A DNA stretch of 17,436 nucleotides from an uncultured Muribaculaceae bacterium (GTDB lineage Bacteria > Bacteroidota > Bacteroidia > Bacteroidales > Muribaculaceae). Shown one piece after another: positions 1 to 7,141 of this stretch. Below the pieces are notes generated by a model, which was not told the DNA's origin, made no database searches, and saw nothing but the letters and a program-made list of their open reading frames with translations. Position 1 is the first letter of the stretch; each line of letters opens with the position of its first letter. Made by a program: the position numbers and the translations under genes. The stretch covers positions 1 to 17,436 of the forward strand of contig CAMWGM010000009.1 in the NCBI GenBank assembly GCA_947173755.1, written 5' to 3'.

Positions 1-416
1 CGGATGGAGTCGGCTAACGCACCTTCGGACAGCTCACCCCCGGCGATATGGACTATCGGTATTCTGAGCATAAGTGCCGCAGTGGCAGTGGCGAGCATTT
101 CGAAGCGGTCGCCGAGAATGACGATAAGGTCGGGGCGCAGAAGTGTGAGACATTCTCCCATCGCTATCTGACACTCCGCCATCGCCATGATAGCGTCGAG
201 AGGGGTGTCGCCATCAGTTGCCATCGGCACCTCAATGATATTCCTGATCCCGTCAGCGCGTATCTCGTCGATGGTGTGACCGTAGCATCGGGAAAGATGC
301 ATGTTGGTGGCGAGCACGAAGACTTCGCAGTCATCGCGCTCCTGTAGTGCCCGGGCCGGGCCGCTCAGCAGCCCCCAGTCGGCACGGGTGCCGGATGCTA
401 TGGCAATTTTCCTCAT
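1..416 (-). CDS. neuC: UDP-N-acetylglucosamine 2-epimerase (hydrolysing), NeuC-like, N-terminal part
   Basis: The gene is cut by the left window edge; 138 codons from an ATG at 414-416 are visible. The N terminus has the family signature GTRADWGLL (residues 9-17), followed by TNMHLS, YGHTIDEI, LGDRFEML and HIAGGELSEGA. These are the nucleotide-sugar binding segments of the GT-B-fold hydrolysing UDP-GlcNAc 2-epimerases (NeuC/LegG group). Family members convert UDP-GlcNAc (or a diacetamido relative) to ManNAc-type sugars plus UDP, the first committed step to sialic, legionaminic or similar nonulosonic acids, in the cytoplasm. The substrate cannot be told from this fragment. The gene starts 34 nt after the YggS stop on the same strand, so it is probably the third gene of that operon. 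No Shine-Dalgarno is visible. The symbol is by family resemblance only. Confidence 0.82.
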   Translation of the reverse strand, partial: MRKIAIASGTRADWGLLSGPARALQERDDCEVFVLATNMHLSRCYGHTIDEIRADGIRNIIEVPMATDGDTPLDAIMAMAECQIAMGECLTLLRPDLIVILGDRFEMLATATAALMLRIPIVHIAGGELSEGALADSI

Positions 417-450
417 ATCTTTCTATCGGTCAACAATGGAGTCCGAAAGC

Positions 451-1089
451 CTAATACTCTCTTGCGCCGAAGATGCTCGATCCGATTCTCACCATTGTAG
501 CGCCCTCCTCGACCGCGATCGGCCAGTCGTCGCTCATTCCCATGCTGACTGTGTCGCAACCCGCCGGGAGACACTCGCGGATGCGCCGGAAATCATCGCG
601 GATCCTATCGGGGTCGTCGACATTCGACGCCATACCCATGACACCTCTCACTCTCACGGCATCCTCGAGTTCGGTCAGGATGCCTGACTCGAGTAGACTC
701 TTGAGTTCTTCGGGGAGGAAGCCGAATTTTGTCTCCTCGAGTGCCACATGGACCTGCAGAAGAACGTCGACACGTTTTCCTACGCGACGTGCCTCGGCTG
801 CTATGGCCCGGAGGAGGTGCTCGGAGTCGACGGAATGAATCAGGGAGGCATGTGCCACAACGGGTCTCACCTTATTGGTCTGCAGGTGGCCGATGAAATG
901 CCACTCTGTATCCGGGGGCATCTGCGGAGCCTTGGCCTGCAGTTCCTGAGCGCGGCTTTCGCCAAACACACGCTGCCCGGCATCGTAGGCCTCGCGGAGT
1001 GCCTCGAGGGGATGGAATTTCGAGACTGCCACGAGGGTTACGCCCTCGGGAAGCGCCTCATGCAACCTGTGGATTTCCTCTTTGATCAT
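451..1089 (-). CDS. yggS: YggS/PLPBP family pyridoxal phosphate homeostasis protein
   Basis: A 212-residue protein of the COG0325/PLPBP family, close to the usual bacterial length or slightly short. It is a single TIM-barrel domain resembling the N-terminal domain of alanine racemase. It shows VAVSKFHP with the PLP-binding Lys24, FGESRAQEL, WHFIGHLQTNK, SLIHSVDS and the C-terminal phosphate-binding MGMSDDWPIAVEEGATMVRIGSSIFG region (described here as its MGMSDD and RIGSSIFG parts). The family binds PLP without known catalysis and buffers B6 vitamers and amino-acid pools in the cytoplasm. Its start codon overlaps the stop of the upstream DUF4494 gene by one base (TGATG), so translation is probably coupled. 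A neuC-like gene follows 34 nt later. Family call is secure; the physiological role here is inferred from the family. Confidence 0.95.
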   Translation of the reverse strand: MIKEEIHRLHEALPEGVTLVAVSKFHPLEALREAYDAGQRVFGESRAQELQAKAPQMPPDTEWHFIGHLQTNKVRPVVAHASLIHSVDSEHLLRAIAAEARRVGKRVDVLLQVHVALEETKFGFLPEELKSLLESGILTELEDAVRVRGVMGMASNVDDPDRIRDDFRRIRECLPAGCDTVSMGMSDDWPIAVEEGATMVRIGSSIFGAREY

Positions 1090-1541
1090 CAGTTTGCGGC
1101 AGGAGTGTCTGAGCCGGAAAGATCGGCATCATAGACATCCATGATGAGTGTTTCCTGAATGGTGTTGATCTCAAAATCGGCCAGGGTGCCCTTCATTCCT
1201 TCCATGAAATTGTCATAGGCTTCCTTGAAGGAATCGGCACACACGAGGATCTGCGATATCGACTTTTTCTCTACAGCGGTCTTTTCGTCGAGGGTGATGA
1301 AAGCCACTTTGACAAGATACCACTTGTCGCCGGTGTGCTGACGGAAAATCTCGGCTATCTTCGTGCGCTTGACAGCCGAGATGGAAAATTCGGATGTGAA
1401 GTGGGCTATCTCTTCAGAGATACGGGCCTCAGCCTCGGTGAATGAAAGAGCGTCCACCATATATGATTCGGTGACTTTCTTGACTGACCCGTTTTCCATG
1501 GTCTTGTCATAGCGCACCTTTGTCTCAAACCAGTTTGCCAT
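1089..1541 (-). CDS. DUF4494 domain-containing protein
   Basis: A 150-residue cytoplasmic-looking protein with no signal peptide or membrane segment. It begins MANWFETKVRYDK and contains VTESYMVDALSFTEAEARI, VKRTKIAEIF, KWYLVKVAFITLDEKT and a C-terminal INTIQETLIMDVYD stretch. This pattern matches DUF4494, a family of unknown function that I know essentially from Bacteroidota. The last dozen residues are low-complexity and polar. It is the first gene behind the promoter at 1611-1642 and is translationally coupled to yggS by a one-base overlap. That coupling suggests a role connected with PLP or amino-acid homeostasis, but this is guilt by association only. No catalytic motif is recognisable. 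Confidence 0.88.
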   Translation of the reverse strand: MANWFETKVRYDKTMENGSVKKVTESYMVDALSFTEAEARISEEIAHFTSEFSISAVKRTKIAEIFRQHTGDKWYLVKVAFITLDEKTAVEKKSISQILVCADSFKEAYDNFMEGMKGTLADFEINTIQETLIMDVYDADLSGSDTPAAN

Positions 1542-1610
1542 ATCTGATTATTCGGTTTTTCTATTCTTGTGGATATTTGTATATTAATGTGTAGTGAATT
1601 GATCGGAACA

Positions 1611-1642
1611 CAAAATTACTTACTTTAGCCGAAATACACAAA
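1611..1642 (-). promoter_or_regulatory. Bacteroidota-type promoter for DUF4494-yggS-neuC operon
   Basis: Read on the minus strand there is TTTG (plus 1639-1642), a 20-nt spacer, then TAATTTTG (plus 1611-1618). This matches the Bacteroidota primary sigma consensus TTTG-N~20-TAnnTTTG. Transcription would start around 1604-1606 and give a leader of roughly 60 nt before the ATG at 1541. The two boxes and their spacing are read directly; the start point is inferred. Confidence 0.72.
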
Positions 1643-1679
1643 TTTTCCATTATCCCTCTCCTCCGTGGAATTTTTTTTG

Positions 1680-1687
1680 TACTTTTG
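1680..1687 (+). promoter_or_regulatory. -7 promoter element for rsmA-mgtE-metG-ansA
   Basis: TACTTTTG fits the Bacteroidota -7 consensus TAnnTTTG and lies about 35 nt before the chosen rsmA ATG at 1722. No clear TTG/TTTG -33 box is present at the expected distance, so only half of the promoter is supported. Its position also argues against an upstream ATG at 1665 as the translation start, since that codon would lie upstream of the transcript. Confidence 0.5.
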
Positions 1688-1721
1688 TAATGTAGAATTT
1701 CAAAATATCACACCGACATCT

Positions 1722-2540
1722 ATGAAGCAGCCATCACATCACAGGACGGAAAGTGCCGTCAAGCCAAAGAAAGCCCTGGGTCAGCACTTTCTCACTGACG
1801 AGTCGGTGGCTCGCCGCATTGCCTCGACCATAGAGTCATACAAGGGTCTGCCGGTTCTCGAGGTCGGGCCGGGCATGGGAGTTCTGACCAAATATCTCAT
1901 CGCTGACGGTCACGACGTCACCGCCATCGAGATTGACACGGAGAGCATCCGCTATCTCACCGACCACTTCCCCGCGCTGACAGGCCGACTTATCGAGGAT
2001 GATTTTCTCAAACTCGATCTGGCCACACTCTATCCCGACGGTCAGAAATTCTGCGTGATCGGAAACTATCCCTATAACATATCATCGCAGATCTTCTTCC
2101 ATATCCTCGACTACAAGGATCAATGTACTGTCTGCTCGGGGATGCTTCAGCGGGAAGTGGCCGAAAGACTTGCCGCTCCACCTGCCACGAAAGCACGGGG
2201 AATCCTCAGCGTGCTGCTGCAGGCCTGGTATGACGTGGAGTATCTATTCACCGTCGACGAGAACGTTTTCAATCCCCCTCCGAAAGTGAAAAGCGGAGTG
2301 ATCATAATGCGACGCAATTCGACCGTCAGCCTCGGGTGTGACGAAGCACTCTTCAAGGCAGTGGTCAAGACCACTTTCGGGCAGCGGCGCAAGACGATCC
2401 GCAATTCAGTGAAAGGCCTGCTGCCTGCAGGCGCTCCTCTCCCTGACACTCCCCTTCTCGCTCTCCGTCCAGAGCAACTGACCGTGGCTCAATTCATCGA
2501 ACTCACTAATCTCATCGACGCTTCACGCAAATCCATCTAA
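1722..2540 (+). CDS. rsmA: 16S rRNA (adenine1518-N6/adenine1519-N6)-dimethyltransferase RsmA (KsgA)
   Basis: A 272-residue SAM-dependent RNA methyltransferase that dimethylates the two adjacent adenines in the 3'-terminal helix 45 of 16S rRNA during late 30S maturation. Visible motifs are KKALGQHFL (residues 16-24), the SAM-binding VLEVGPGMGVLT (44-55), the acidic IEID (68-71), the catalytic NYPYNI (114-119; usually N-L/F-P-Y) and FNPPPKVKS, followed by the small helical C-terminal domain. An in-frame ATG 19 codons upstream (1665) was not chosen: it precedes the -7 element and adds a hydrophobic, non-family extension. The gene starts the plus-strand operon; mgtE follows after 5 nt. The rsmA-mgtE pairing is, from memory, common in Bacteroidales. 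Confidence 0.96.
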   Translation: MKQPSHHRTESAVKPKKALGQHFLTDESVARRIASTIESYKGLPVLEVGPGMGVLTKYLIADGHDVTAIEIDTESIRYLTDHFPALTGRLIEDDFLKLDLATLYPDGQKFCVIGNYPYNISSQIFFHILDYKDQCTVCSGMLQREVAERLAAPPATKARGILSVLLQAWYDVEYLFTVDENVFNPPPKVKSGVIIMRRNSTVSLGCDEALFKAVVKTTFGQRRKTIRNSVKGLLPAGAPLPDTPLLALRPEQLTVAQFIELTNLIDASRKSI

Positions 2541-2545
2541 CCGGA

Positions 2546-3907
2546 ATGAAGGATTTTACACCGGAATATATCGATCATCTCCGACACATAATCGAAGAGC
2601 GTAATGACGACGAGGCCCGCAAGGCTCTCGCCGAACTCCACCCTGCCGATATAGCCGAACTCTGCGACGATCTCGACGTCGACGAGGCGGAATATCTCTT
2701 CAAACTCCTTTCGGAGGAAGCACAGGCCGATGTACTCATGGAACTCGACGAGGACGACCGTCAGAAACTCCTCTCGAAAATGGATGCCGAGGATATCGCC
2801 AAGCAACTCGAGCATCTCGACACCGACGATGCCGTCGATATCATCCAGGAAATGGATGCCGACGAACGCGAGAAAATCCTCTCGCATATCGACGACGTTG
2901 AGCAGGCGGGCGACATCATCGACCTTCTGAAATATGACGAAGACACGGCCGGCGGTCTCATGGGTACCGAAATGATCGTGGTCAACGAAAACTGGTCGAT
3001 GCCCGAGACGATCAAGGAGATGCGTATGCAGGCTGAGGATATGGACGAGGTCTACTACGTCTATGTGGTCGACAACGAGGAACGTCTCAAGGGTACGCTC
3101 CCGCTGAAAAAACTGATCACCCATCCAAACGTCTCCAAGATCAAGCATGTGATGGAGACCGATCCCGCATCAGTCAAAGTCGATACTCCCATCGAGGATG
3201 TAGCGCTCGATTTCGAGAAATATGACCTCGTGGCTATGCCTGTGGTCGACCAGATCGGGCGTCTGCTGGGCCGCATCACCGTCGACGACGTGATGGACAA
3301 GGTGCGCGACCTTTCGGAACGCGACTACCAGTTGGCATCAGGTCTTTCGGGCGACGTGGAGAGCGACGACAAACTCTTCGCCCAGACAAAGGCACGTCTC
3401 CCCTGGCTGCTGATCGGAATGGTGGGCGGGCTATGCAACTCCTTTATCCTCGGAAAATTCGAGGGAGGTTTCGTGGTCGATCCGGCGCTTGCCCTCTTCA
3501 TCCCGCTGATCGGAGGTACGGGCGGTAATGTCGGCACCCAGTCGAGCGCTATTGTCGTTCAGGGTCTCGCCAACGGTTCGCTCGACATCAAGAAGTCGGG
3601 ACGTCAACTGATCAAGGAACTCGGAGTCGGTCTCATCAACGGGTGTATCATCGCGCTGCTCGTATTCCTCTACAACTGGATCACGATCGGCCAGGGTCAT
3701 CAGGTGACGACTCTCGCCGTCTCCATCTCGCTCTTCTGCGTCGTGATGTTCGCCTCGGTGTTCGGAACATTCGTTCCCCTCACTCTCGAGAAACTAAAAA
3801 TCGACCCGGCCCTTGCTACCGGCCCCTTCATCTCGATCACCAACGACATCATAGGTATGCTCATCTATATGTCGATTTCCACATGGCTCATCCTCACACT
3901 CCACTGA
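2546..3907 (+). CDS. mgtE: Magnesium transporter MgtE
   Basis: A 453-residue inner-membrane Mg2+ channel of the MgtE family, with normal length. The acidic N domain (about 1-135) carries the superhelical repeats, for example HPADIAELCDDL and EMDADEREKIL. Two CBS domains follow (about 139-265), then a linker helix and five membrane helices (about 288-453). The pore region has GGTGGNVGTQSSA and the C-terminal signature with DPALATGPF and Asp434 in the last helix, the family's essential pore aspartate. In the family, Mg2+ bound between the cytosolic N and CBS domains closes the channel, so uptake is self-limiting. It starts 5 nt after the rsmA stop, so translation is probably coupled; Mg2+ dependence of ribosome assembly could explain the pairing (inference). 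Confidence 0.96.
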   Translation: MKDFTPEYIDHLRHIIEERNDDEARKALAELHPADIAELCDDLDVDEAEYLFKLLSEEAQADVLMELDEDDRQKLLSKMDAEDIAKQLEHLDTDDAVDIIQEMDADEREKILSHIDDVEQAGDIIDLLKYDEDTAGGLMGTEMIVVNENWSMPETIKEMRMQAEDMDEVYYVYVVDNEERLKGTLPLKKLITHPNVSKIKHVMETDPASVKVDTPIEDVALDFEKYDLVAMPVVDQIGRLLGRITVDDVMDKVRDLSERDYQLASGLSGDVESDDKLFAQTKARLPWLLIGMVGGLCNSFILGKFEGGFVVDPALALFIPLIGGTGGNVGTQSSAIVVQGLANGSLDIKKSGRQLIKELGVGLINGCIIALLVFLYNWITIGQGHQVTTLAVSISLFCVVMFASVFGTFVPLTLEKLKIDPALATGPFISITNDIIGMLIYMSISTWLILTLH

Positions 3908-3926
3908 TTAAAAAAACTGACTGACA

Positions 3927-5972
3927 ATGGAAAATAAATTCAAACGCACTCTTATCACCACTGCGCTGCCCTATGCCAACGGCCCGGTGCACATCGGCCA
4001 TCTCGCGGGTGTCTACGTTCCCGCCGACATCTATGCACGCTATCTCCGGCTCAAGGGAGAGGATGTGGTGATGATCGGTGGCAGCGACGAGCACGGAGTG
4101 CCCATCACTCTTCGCGCCCGCAAGGAAGGCATAACTCCCCAGCAGGTAGTCGACCGTTATCACGCCATCATCAAGGACTCGCTCGAAAAACTGGGCGTAA
4201 GTTTCGACATCTATTCGCGCACGACTTCCGACATCCACAACGAGACGGCATCAGAATTTTTCCGTCATCTCTACGACAAAAACGAATTTACTGTAAAGAC
4301 CTCGCTCCAGCCTTATGACGAGACAGCAGGTCAGTTTCTGGCAGACCGCTACGTCACCGGCACATGCCCCCGATGCGGCAACGAACATGCCTATGGCGAC
4401 CAGTGTGAGGCCTGTGGATCGTCGCTCAACGCCACCGACCTCATCAACCCGAAGTCGGCTCTCTCGGGAGCACCCGTCACGATGCGTGAGACAACCCACT
4501 GGTATCTTCCCCTTGATAAATGGGAAGGTAAACTGAGCCACTGGATTCTTGACGGACATAAGGAATGGAAGTCAAACGTCTACGGTCAGTGCAAATCGTG
4601 GATCGACGGCGGCCTCCAGCCCCGCGCCGTCAGCCGCGACCTCGACTGGGGTGTGCCTGTTCCTGTCGAAGGAGCCGAGGGAAAAGTGCTCTACGTATGG
4701 TTTGACGCACCGATCGGCTATATCTCCAACACCAAGGAACTCCTCCCCGACTCGTGGGAAAAATGGTGGAAAGATCCGGAAACACGCATAATCAATTTCA
4801 TCGGAAAGGACAACATCGTCTTCCACTGCATCGTCTTCCCCGCTATGCTCATGGCCTATGGCGACGGTTTCCAGTTGCCCGACAATGTGCCCGCCAATGA
4901 ATTCCTCAATCTCGAAGGGGACAAGATCTCCACTTCGCGCAACTGGGCGGTGTGGCTCCACGAATATCTCGAGGAACTGCCCGGCCGTCAGGACACGCTA
5001 CGCTACGTCCTTACCGCCAATGCCCCCGAGACGAAGGACAACGACTTCACATGGGCCGATTTCCAGGCCCGCAACAATAACGAACTCGTTGCAATACTCG
5101 GCAACTTCGTCAACCGTGCCTTGGTGCTGACCCATAAATATTTCGATGGCAAAGTACCTGCCGCCGGCGAACTCACCGACACAGACACTGTAATGGAGGA
5201 AGAGGTGCGTAAGGCCGTCGAAGCGCTCACCGAGGCTCTCGATACCTTCCACTTCCGCGAGGGCCTCAAACAGGCCATGGAGATCGCCCGCATCGGCAAC
5301 CGCTATCTGCAGGAGACCCAGCCCTGGGCTGTAGCCAAGACCGACATGACCCGTACGGCCACCATACTCAATCTTGCCATCAACCTGTGCGCCAATCTCG
5401 CCGTGGCATTCGAACCGTTCATGCCTTTCATGAGCGCCCGTCTCGCCGGGATGCTGCATCTCGATGCGATGAAGTGGGACGAACTCGGAAAGTTCGACAT
5501 CATTCCCGCCGGCACACAACTCGAGAAACCAGAACTTCTTTTCGAGAAAATCGAGGATGAGACCATTCAGCAGCAGGTTCAGAAACTGCTCGACGCAAAG
5601 AAGGCCAATGAACTTGCCGCATGGCACCCCGAGCCCCAGGCAAAGGATGTTGACTTCGAGACATTCGAACTCTGCGATTTCCGTGTCGGCACGGTGAAGG
5701 AGTGCATTAAGGTGCCCAAGGCTGATAAACTTCTTAAGTTCACCATCGACGACGGAACTCCCGAAGGACGTACGATTGTCTCCGGCATCGCCAAATTCTA
5801 CAAACCCGAGGAACTGGTGGGCACTCAGGTGTGCTACATCGCCAATCTTCCCCCTCGCAAACTGAAAGGCATTGTCTCGGAGGGCATGATTCTTTCGGCC
5901 GTTAACGCCGACGGTTCTCTGACGCTCATCCGTCCCGCCGCCCAGGCGACTCCCGGCGCGAAAATCGGTTAA
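3927..5972 (+). CDS. metG: Methionyl-tRNA synthetase with C-terminal tRNA-binding domain
   Basis: A 681-residue class Ia synthetase that charges tRNA-Met with methionine using ATP in the cytosol. The Rossmann-fold catalytic domain has the HIGH motif at residues 22-25. The connective-peptide zinc knuckle has Cys147, Cys150, Cys160 and Cys163 (CPRC and CEAC). The second signature is KISTS at 333-337, a variant of KMSKS that I consider normal for this branch. An alpha-helical anticodon-binding domain follows, beginning near the WADFQARNNNELV segment. From about residue 576 there is a fused Trbp111/EMAP-II-type tRNA-binding domain (DFRVGTV, ADKLLKF, VSGIAKFY, NLPPRKLKGIVSEGMIL), which usually mediates dimerisation and tRNA capture. 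It begins 19 nt after mgtE and ends 10 nt before ansA. Complete and intact. Confidence 0.98.
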   Translation: MENKFKRTLITTALPYANGPVHIGHLAGVYVPADIYARYLRLKGEDVVMIGGSDEHGVPITLRARKEGITPQQVVDRYHAIIKDSLEKLGVSFDIYSRTTSDIHNETASEFFRHLYDKNEFTVKTSLQPYDETAGQFLADRYVTGTCPRCGNEHAYGDQCEACGSSLNATDLINPKSALSGAPVTMRETTHWYLPLDKWEGKLSHWILDGHKEWKSNVYGQCKSWIDGGLQPRAVSRDLDWGVPVPVEGAEGKVLYVWFDAPIGYISNTKELLPDSWEKWWKDPETRIINFIGKDNIVFHCIVFPAMLMAYGDGFQLPDNVPANEFLNLEGDKISTSRNWAVWLHEYLEELPGRQDTLRYVLTANAPETKDNDFTWADFQARNNNELVAILGNFVNRALVLTHKYFDGKVPAAGELTDTDTVMEEEVRKAVEALTEALDTFHFREGLKQAMEIARIGNRYLQETQPWAVAKTDMTRTATILNLAINLCANLAVAFEPFMPFMSARLAGMLHLDAMKWDELGKFDIIPAGTQLEKPELLFEKIEDETIQQQVQKLLDAKKANELAAWHPEPQAKDVDFETFELCDFRVGTVKECIKVPKADKLLKFTIDDGTPEGRTIVSGIAKFYKPEELVGTQVCYIANLPPRKLKGIVSEGMILSAVNADGSLTLIRPAAQATPGAKIG

Positions 5973-5982
5973 GCCAGTTGTT

Positions 5983-7023
5983 ATGGAAGGACTCCGCAAA
6001 CCGAAAATACTCATCATCTACACCGGAGGTACTATCGGGATGATCGAAAATCCCGATACACACTCACTTGAGCCGTTCGACTTCACTCACCTAATCGACA
6101 ACGTGCCCAAGATCAGGATGCTCGAGTATGATATCGACAATATCCAGTTCACTCCGATCGACTCGTCCGACATGGGACCCGAGGGGTGGGCCGATATCGC
6201 CACGGCAATAGCCGACAACTATCATGCCTATGACGGATTTGTGGTGCTACACGGAACCGACACGATGGCATATACCGCGTCGGCTCTCTCGTTCATGCTC
6301 CAGGACTTGAGCAAGCCTGTCATCATCACAGGTTCACAACTCCCAATCGGAGAGGTTCGCACCGACGGCGAGGAAAACCTCATCACGGCGCTGCAGATCG
6401 CGGCCGCCACTGCGCCTAACGGTCGTCCGATGGTGCAGGAGGTTGCCATTCTGTTTGAAAACTACCTGTGGCGCGGAAACCGCTCGACCAAGATGAGTGC
6501 CGACAACTTCAACGCCTTCAAAAGCAACAATTATCCCCGTCTGGCGCGCATCGGCCTCGGCATTCATTTCGAGGAAACCTCCTTGCGGCGTGTCACCACC
6601 GACACCAAACGGCTTCATCTCCACACAAAGATGGATCGCGACATGATGTTTCTCGATCTGAATCCCGGCATGACCCAGAGCACGATGGAACATCTGCTCA
6701 ACACTCCCGGAATAAAGGGAATAGTCATGCGTACCTATGGTGCGGGAAACGCGCCGACCGAACAGTGGTTTCTGGATGCTATCTCGCGTACGGTTGAACG
6801 CGGCGTGGTGATTGTCAACGTCAGTCAATGTGTCAACGGAGGTGTCCACGCGCGCCGCTATGCCTCGGGTGATCTTCTGACCCGCTGCGGCGTAGTATCG
6901 GGTCGAGACATGACATCTGAGGCGGCCATCACAAAACTCATGTATCTCTTCGGTCTCGGTCTCACCCCTCCGCAGGTCCGCTCGCTCATCGGTATGGATC
7001 TCTGCGGCGAAATCACCATCTGA
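5983..7023 (+). CDS. ansA: Type I (cytoplasmic) L-asparaginase
   Basis: A 346-residue asparaginase that hydrolyses L-asparagine to aspartate and ammonia. The first threonine motif is YTGGTIG (residues 13-19), SSDM follows, and the second catalytic motif HGTDTM is at 90-95 with Thr92 and Asp93. A likely catalytic lysine is Lys170 in the GNRSTK segment. There is no signal peptide, and the VRTDGEENLITAL region and length match the type I homodimeric AnsA group rather than the periplasmic type II enzymes. It starts 10 nt after the metG stop and is the last gene of the operon; a strong hairpin follows at 7063-7096. Physiological partnership with metG is not obvious; co-transcription is inferred from spacing. 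Confidence 0.95.
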   Translation: MEGLRKPKILIIYTGGTIGMIENPDTHSLEPFDFTHLIDNVPKIRMLEYDIDNIQFTPIDSSDMGPEGWADIATAIADNYHAYDGFVVLHGTDTMAYTASALSFMLQDLSKPVIITGSQLPIGEVRTDGEENLITALQIAAATAPNGRPMVQEVAILFENYLWRGNRSTKMSADNFNAFKSNNYPRLARIGLGIHFEETSLRRVTTDTKRLHLHTKMDRDMMFLDLNPGMTQSTMEHLLNTPGIKGIVMRTYGAGNAPTEQWFLDAISRTVERGVVIVNVSQCVNGGVHARRYASGDLLTRCGVVSGRDMTSEAAITKLMYLFGLGLTPPQVRSLIGMDLCGEITI

Positions 7024-7062
7024 GACTCATCACTCACCGTAATCCGGAAATTCTTTCATTAA

Positions 7063-7096
7063 AAAACTCCGCAGTCAATTATGATTGCGGAGTTTT
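7063..7096. terminator. Bidirectional intrinsic terminator between convergent operons
   Basis: AAAACTCCGCA (7063-7073) pairs exactly with TGCGGAGTTTT (7086-7096). The stem continues inward through a G-U pair and three more pairs to a 4-nt loop, about 15 bp in all. There is a T run on the plus side and six A residues on the left, giving a T run on the minus strand, so it can end both the ansA transcript and the convergent cluster that stops at 7142. Confidence 0.88.
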
Positions 7097-7104
7097 CTTA
7101 ATAC

Positions 7105-7126
7105 CCTCTGACCTTGCGGTCAGAGG
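7105..7126. repeat. Perfect 9-bp inverted repeat beside the terminator
   Basis: CCTCTGACC (7105-7113) pairs perfectly with GGTCAGAGG (7118-7126) around a TTGC loop. No T run follows on either strand, so it is not a classic terminator by itself. It lies only 16 nt beyond the minus-strand stop at 7142 and may protect the 3' end of that mRNA or assist termination (inference). Confidence 0.75.
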
Positions 7127-7141
7127 CGGGCTGTCAATTAT

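Noticed and set aside
1665..1721. Upstream in-frame ATG giving rsmA a 19-residue extension
   Set aside because: The ATG precedes the -7 promoter element and the extra residues do not resemble KsgA N termini; the ATG at 1722 fits the family.
2537..3148. 203-codon minus-strand frame opposite mgtE
   Set aside because: Composition reflects the acidic MgtE N domain read in reverse; no independent support.
4998..6017. 339-codon open frame on the minus strand opposite metG and the start of ansA
   Set aside because: Lies entirely across intact metG coding sequence and shows no signal, domain or start context; a shadow frame.
7105..7126. Second hairpin taken as a stand-alone terminator
   Set aside because: No T tract follows on either strand; kept only as an inverted repeat.
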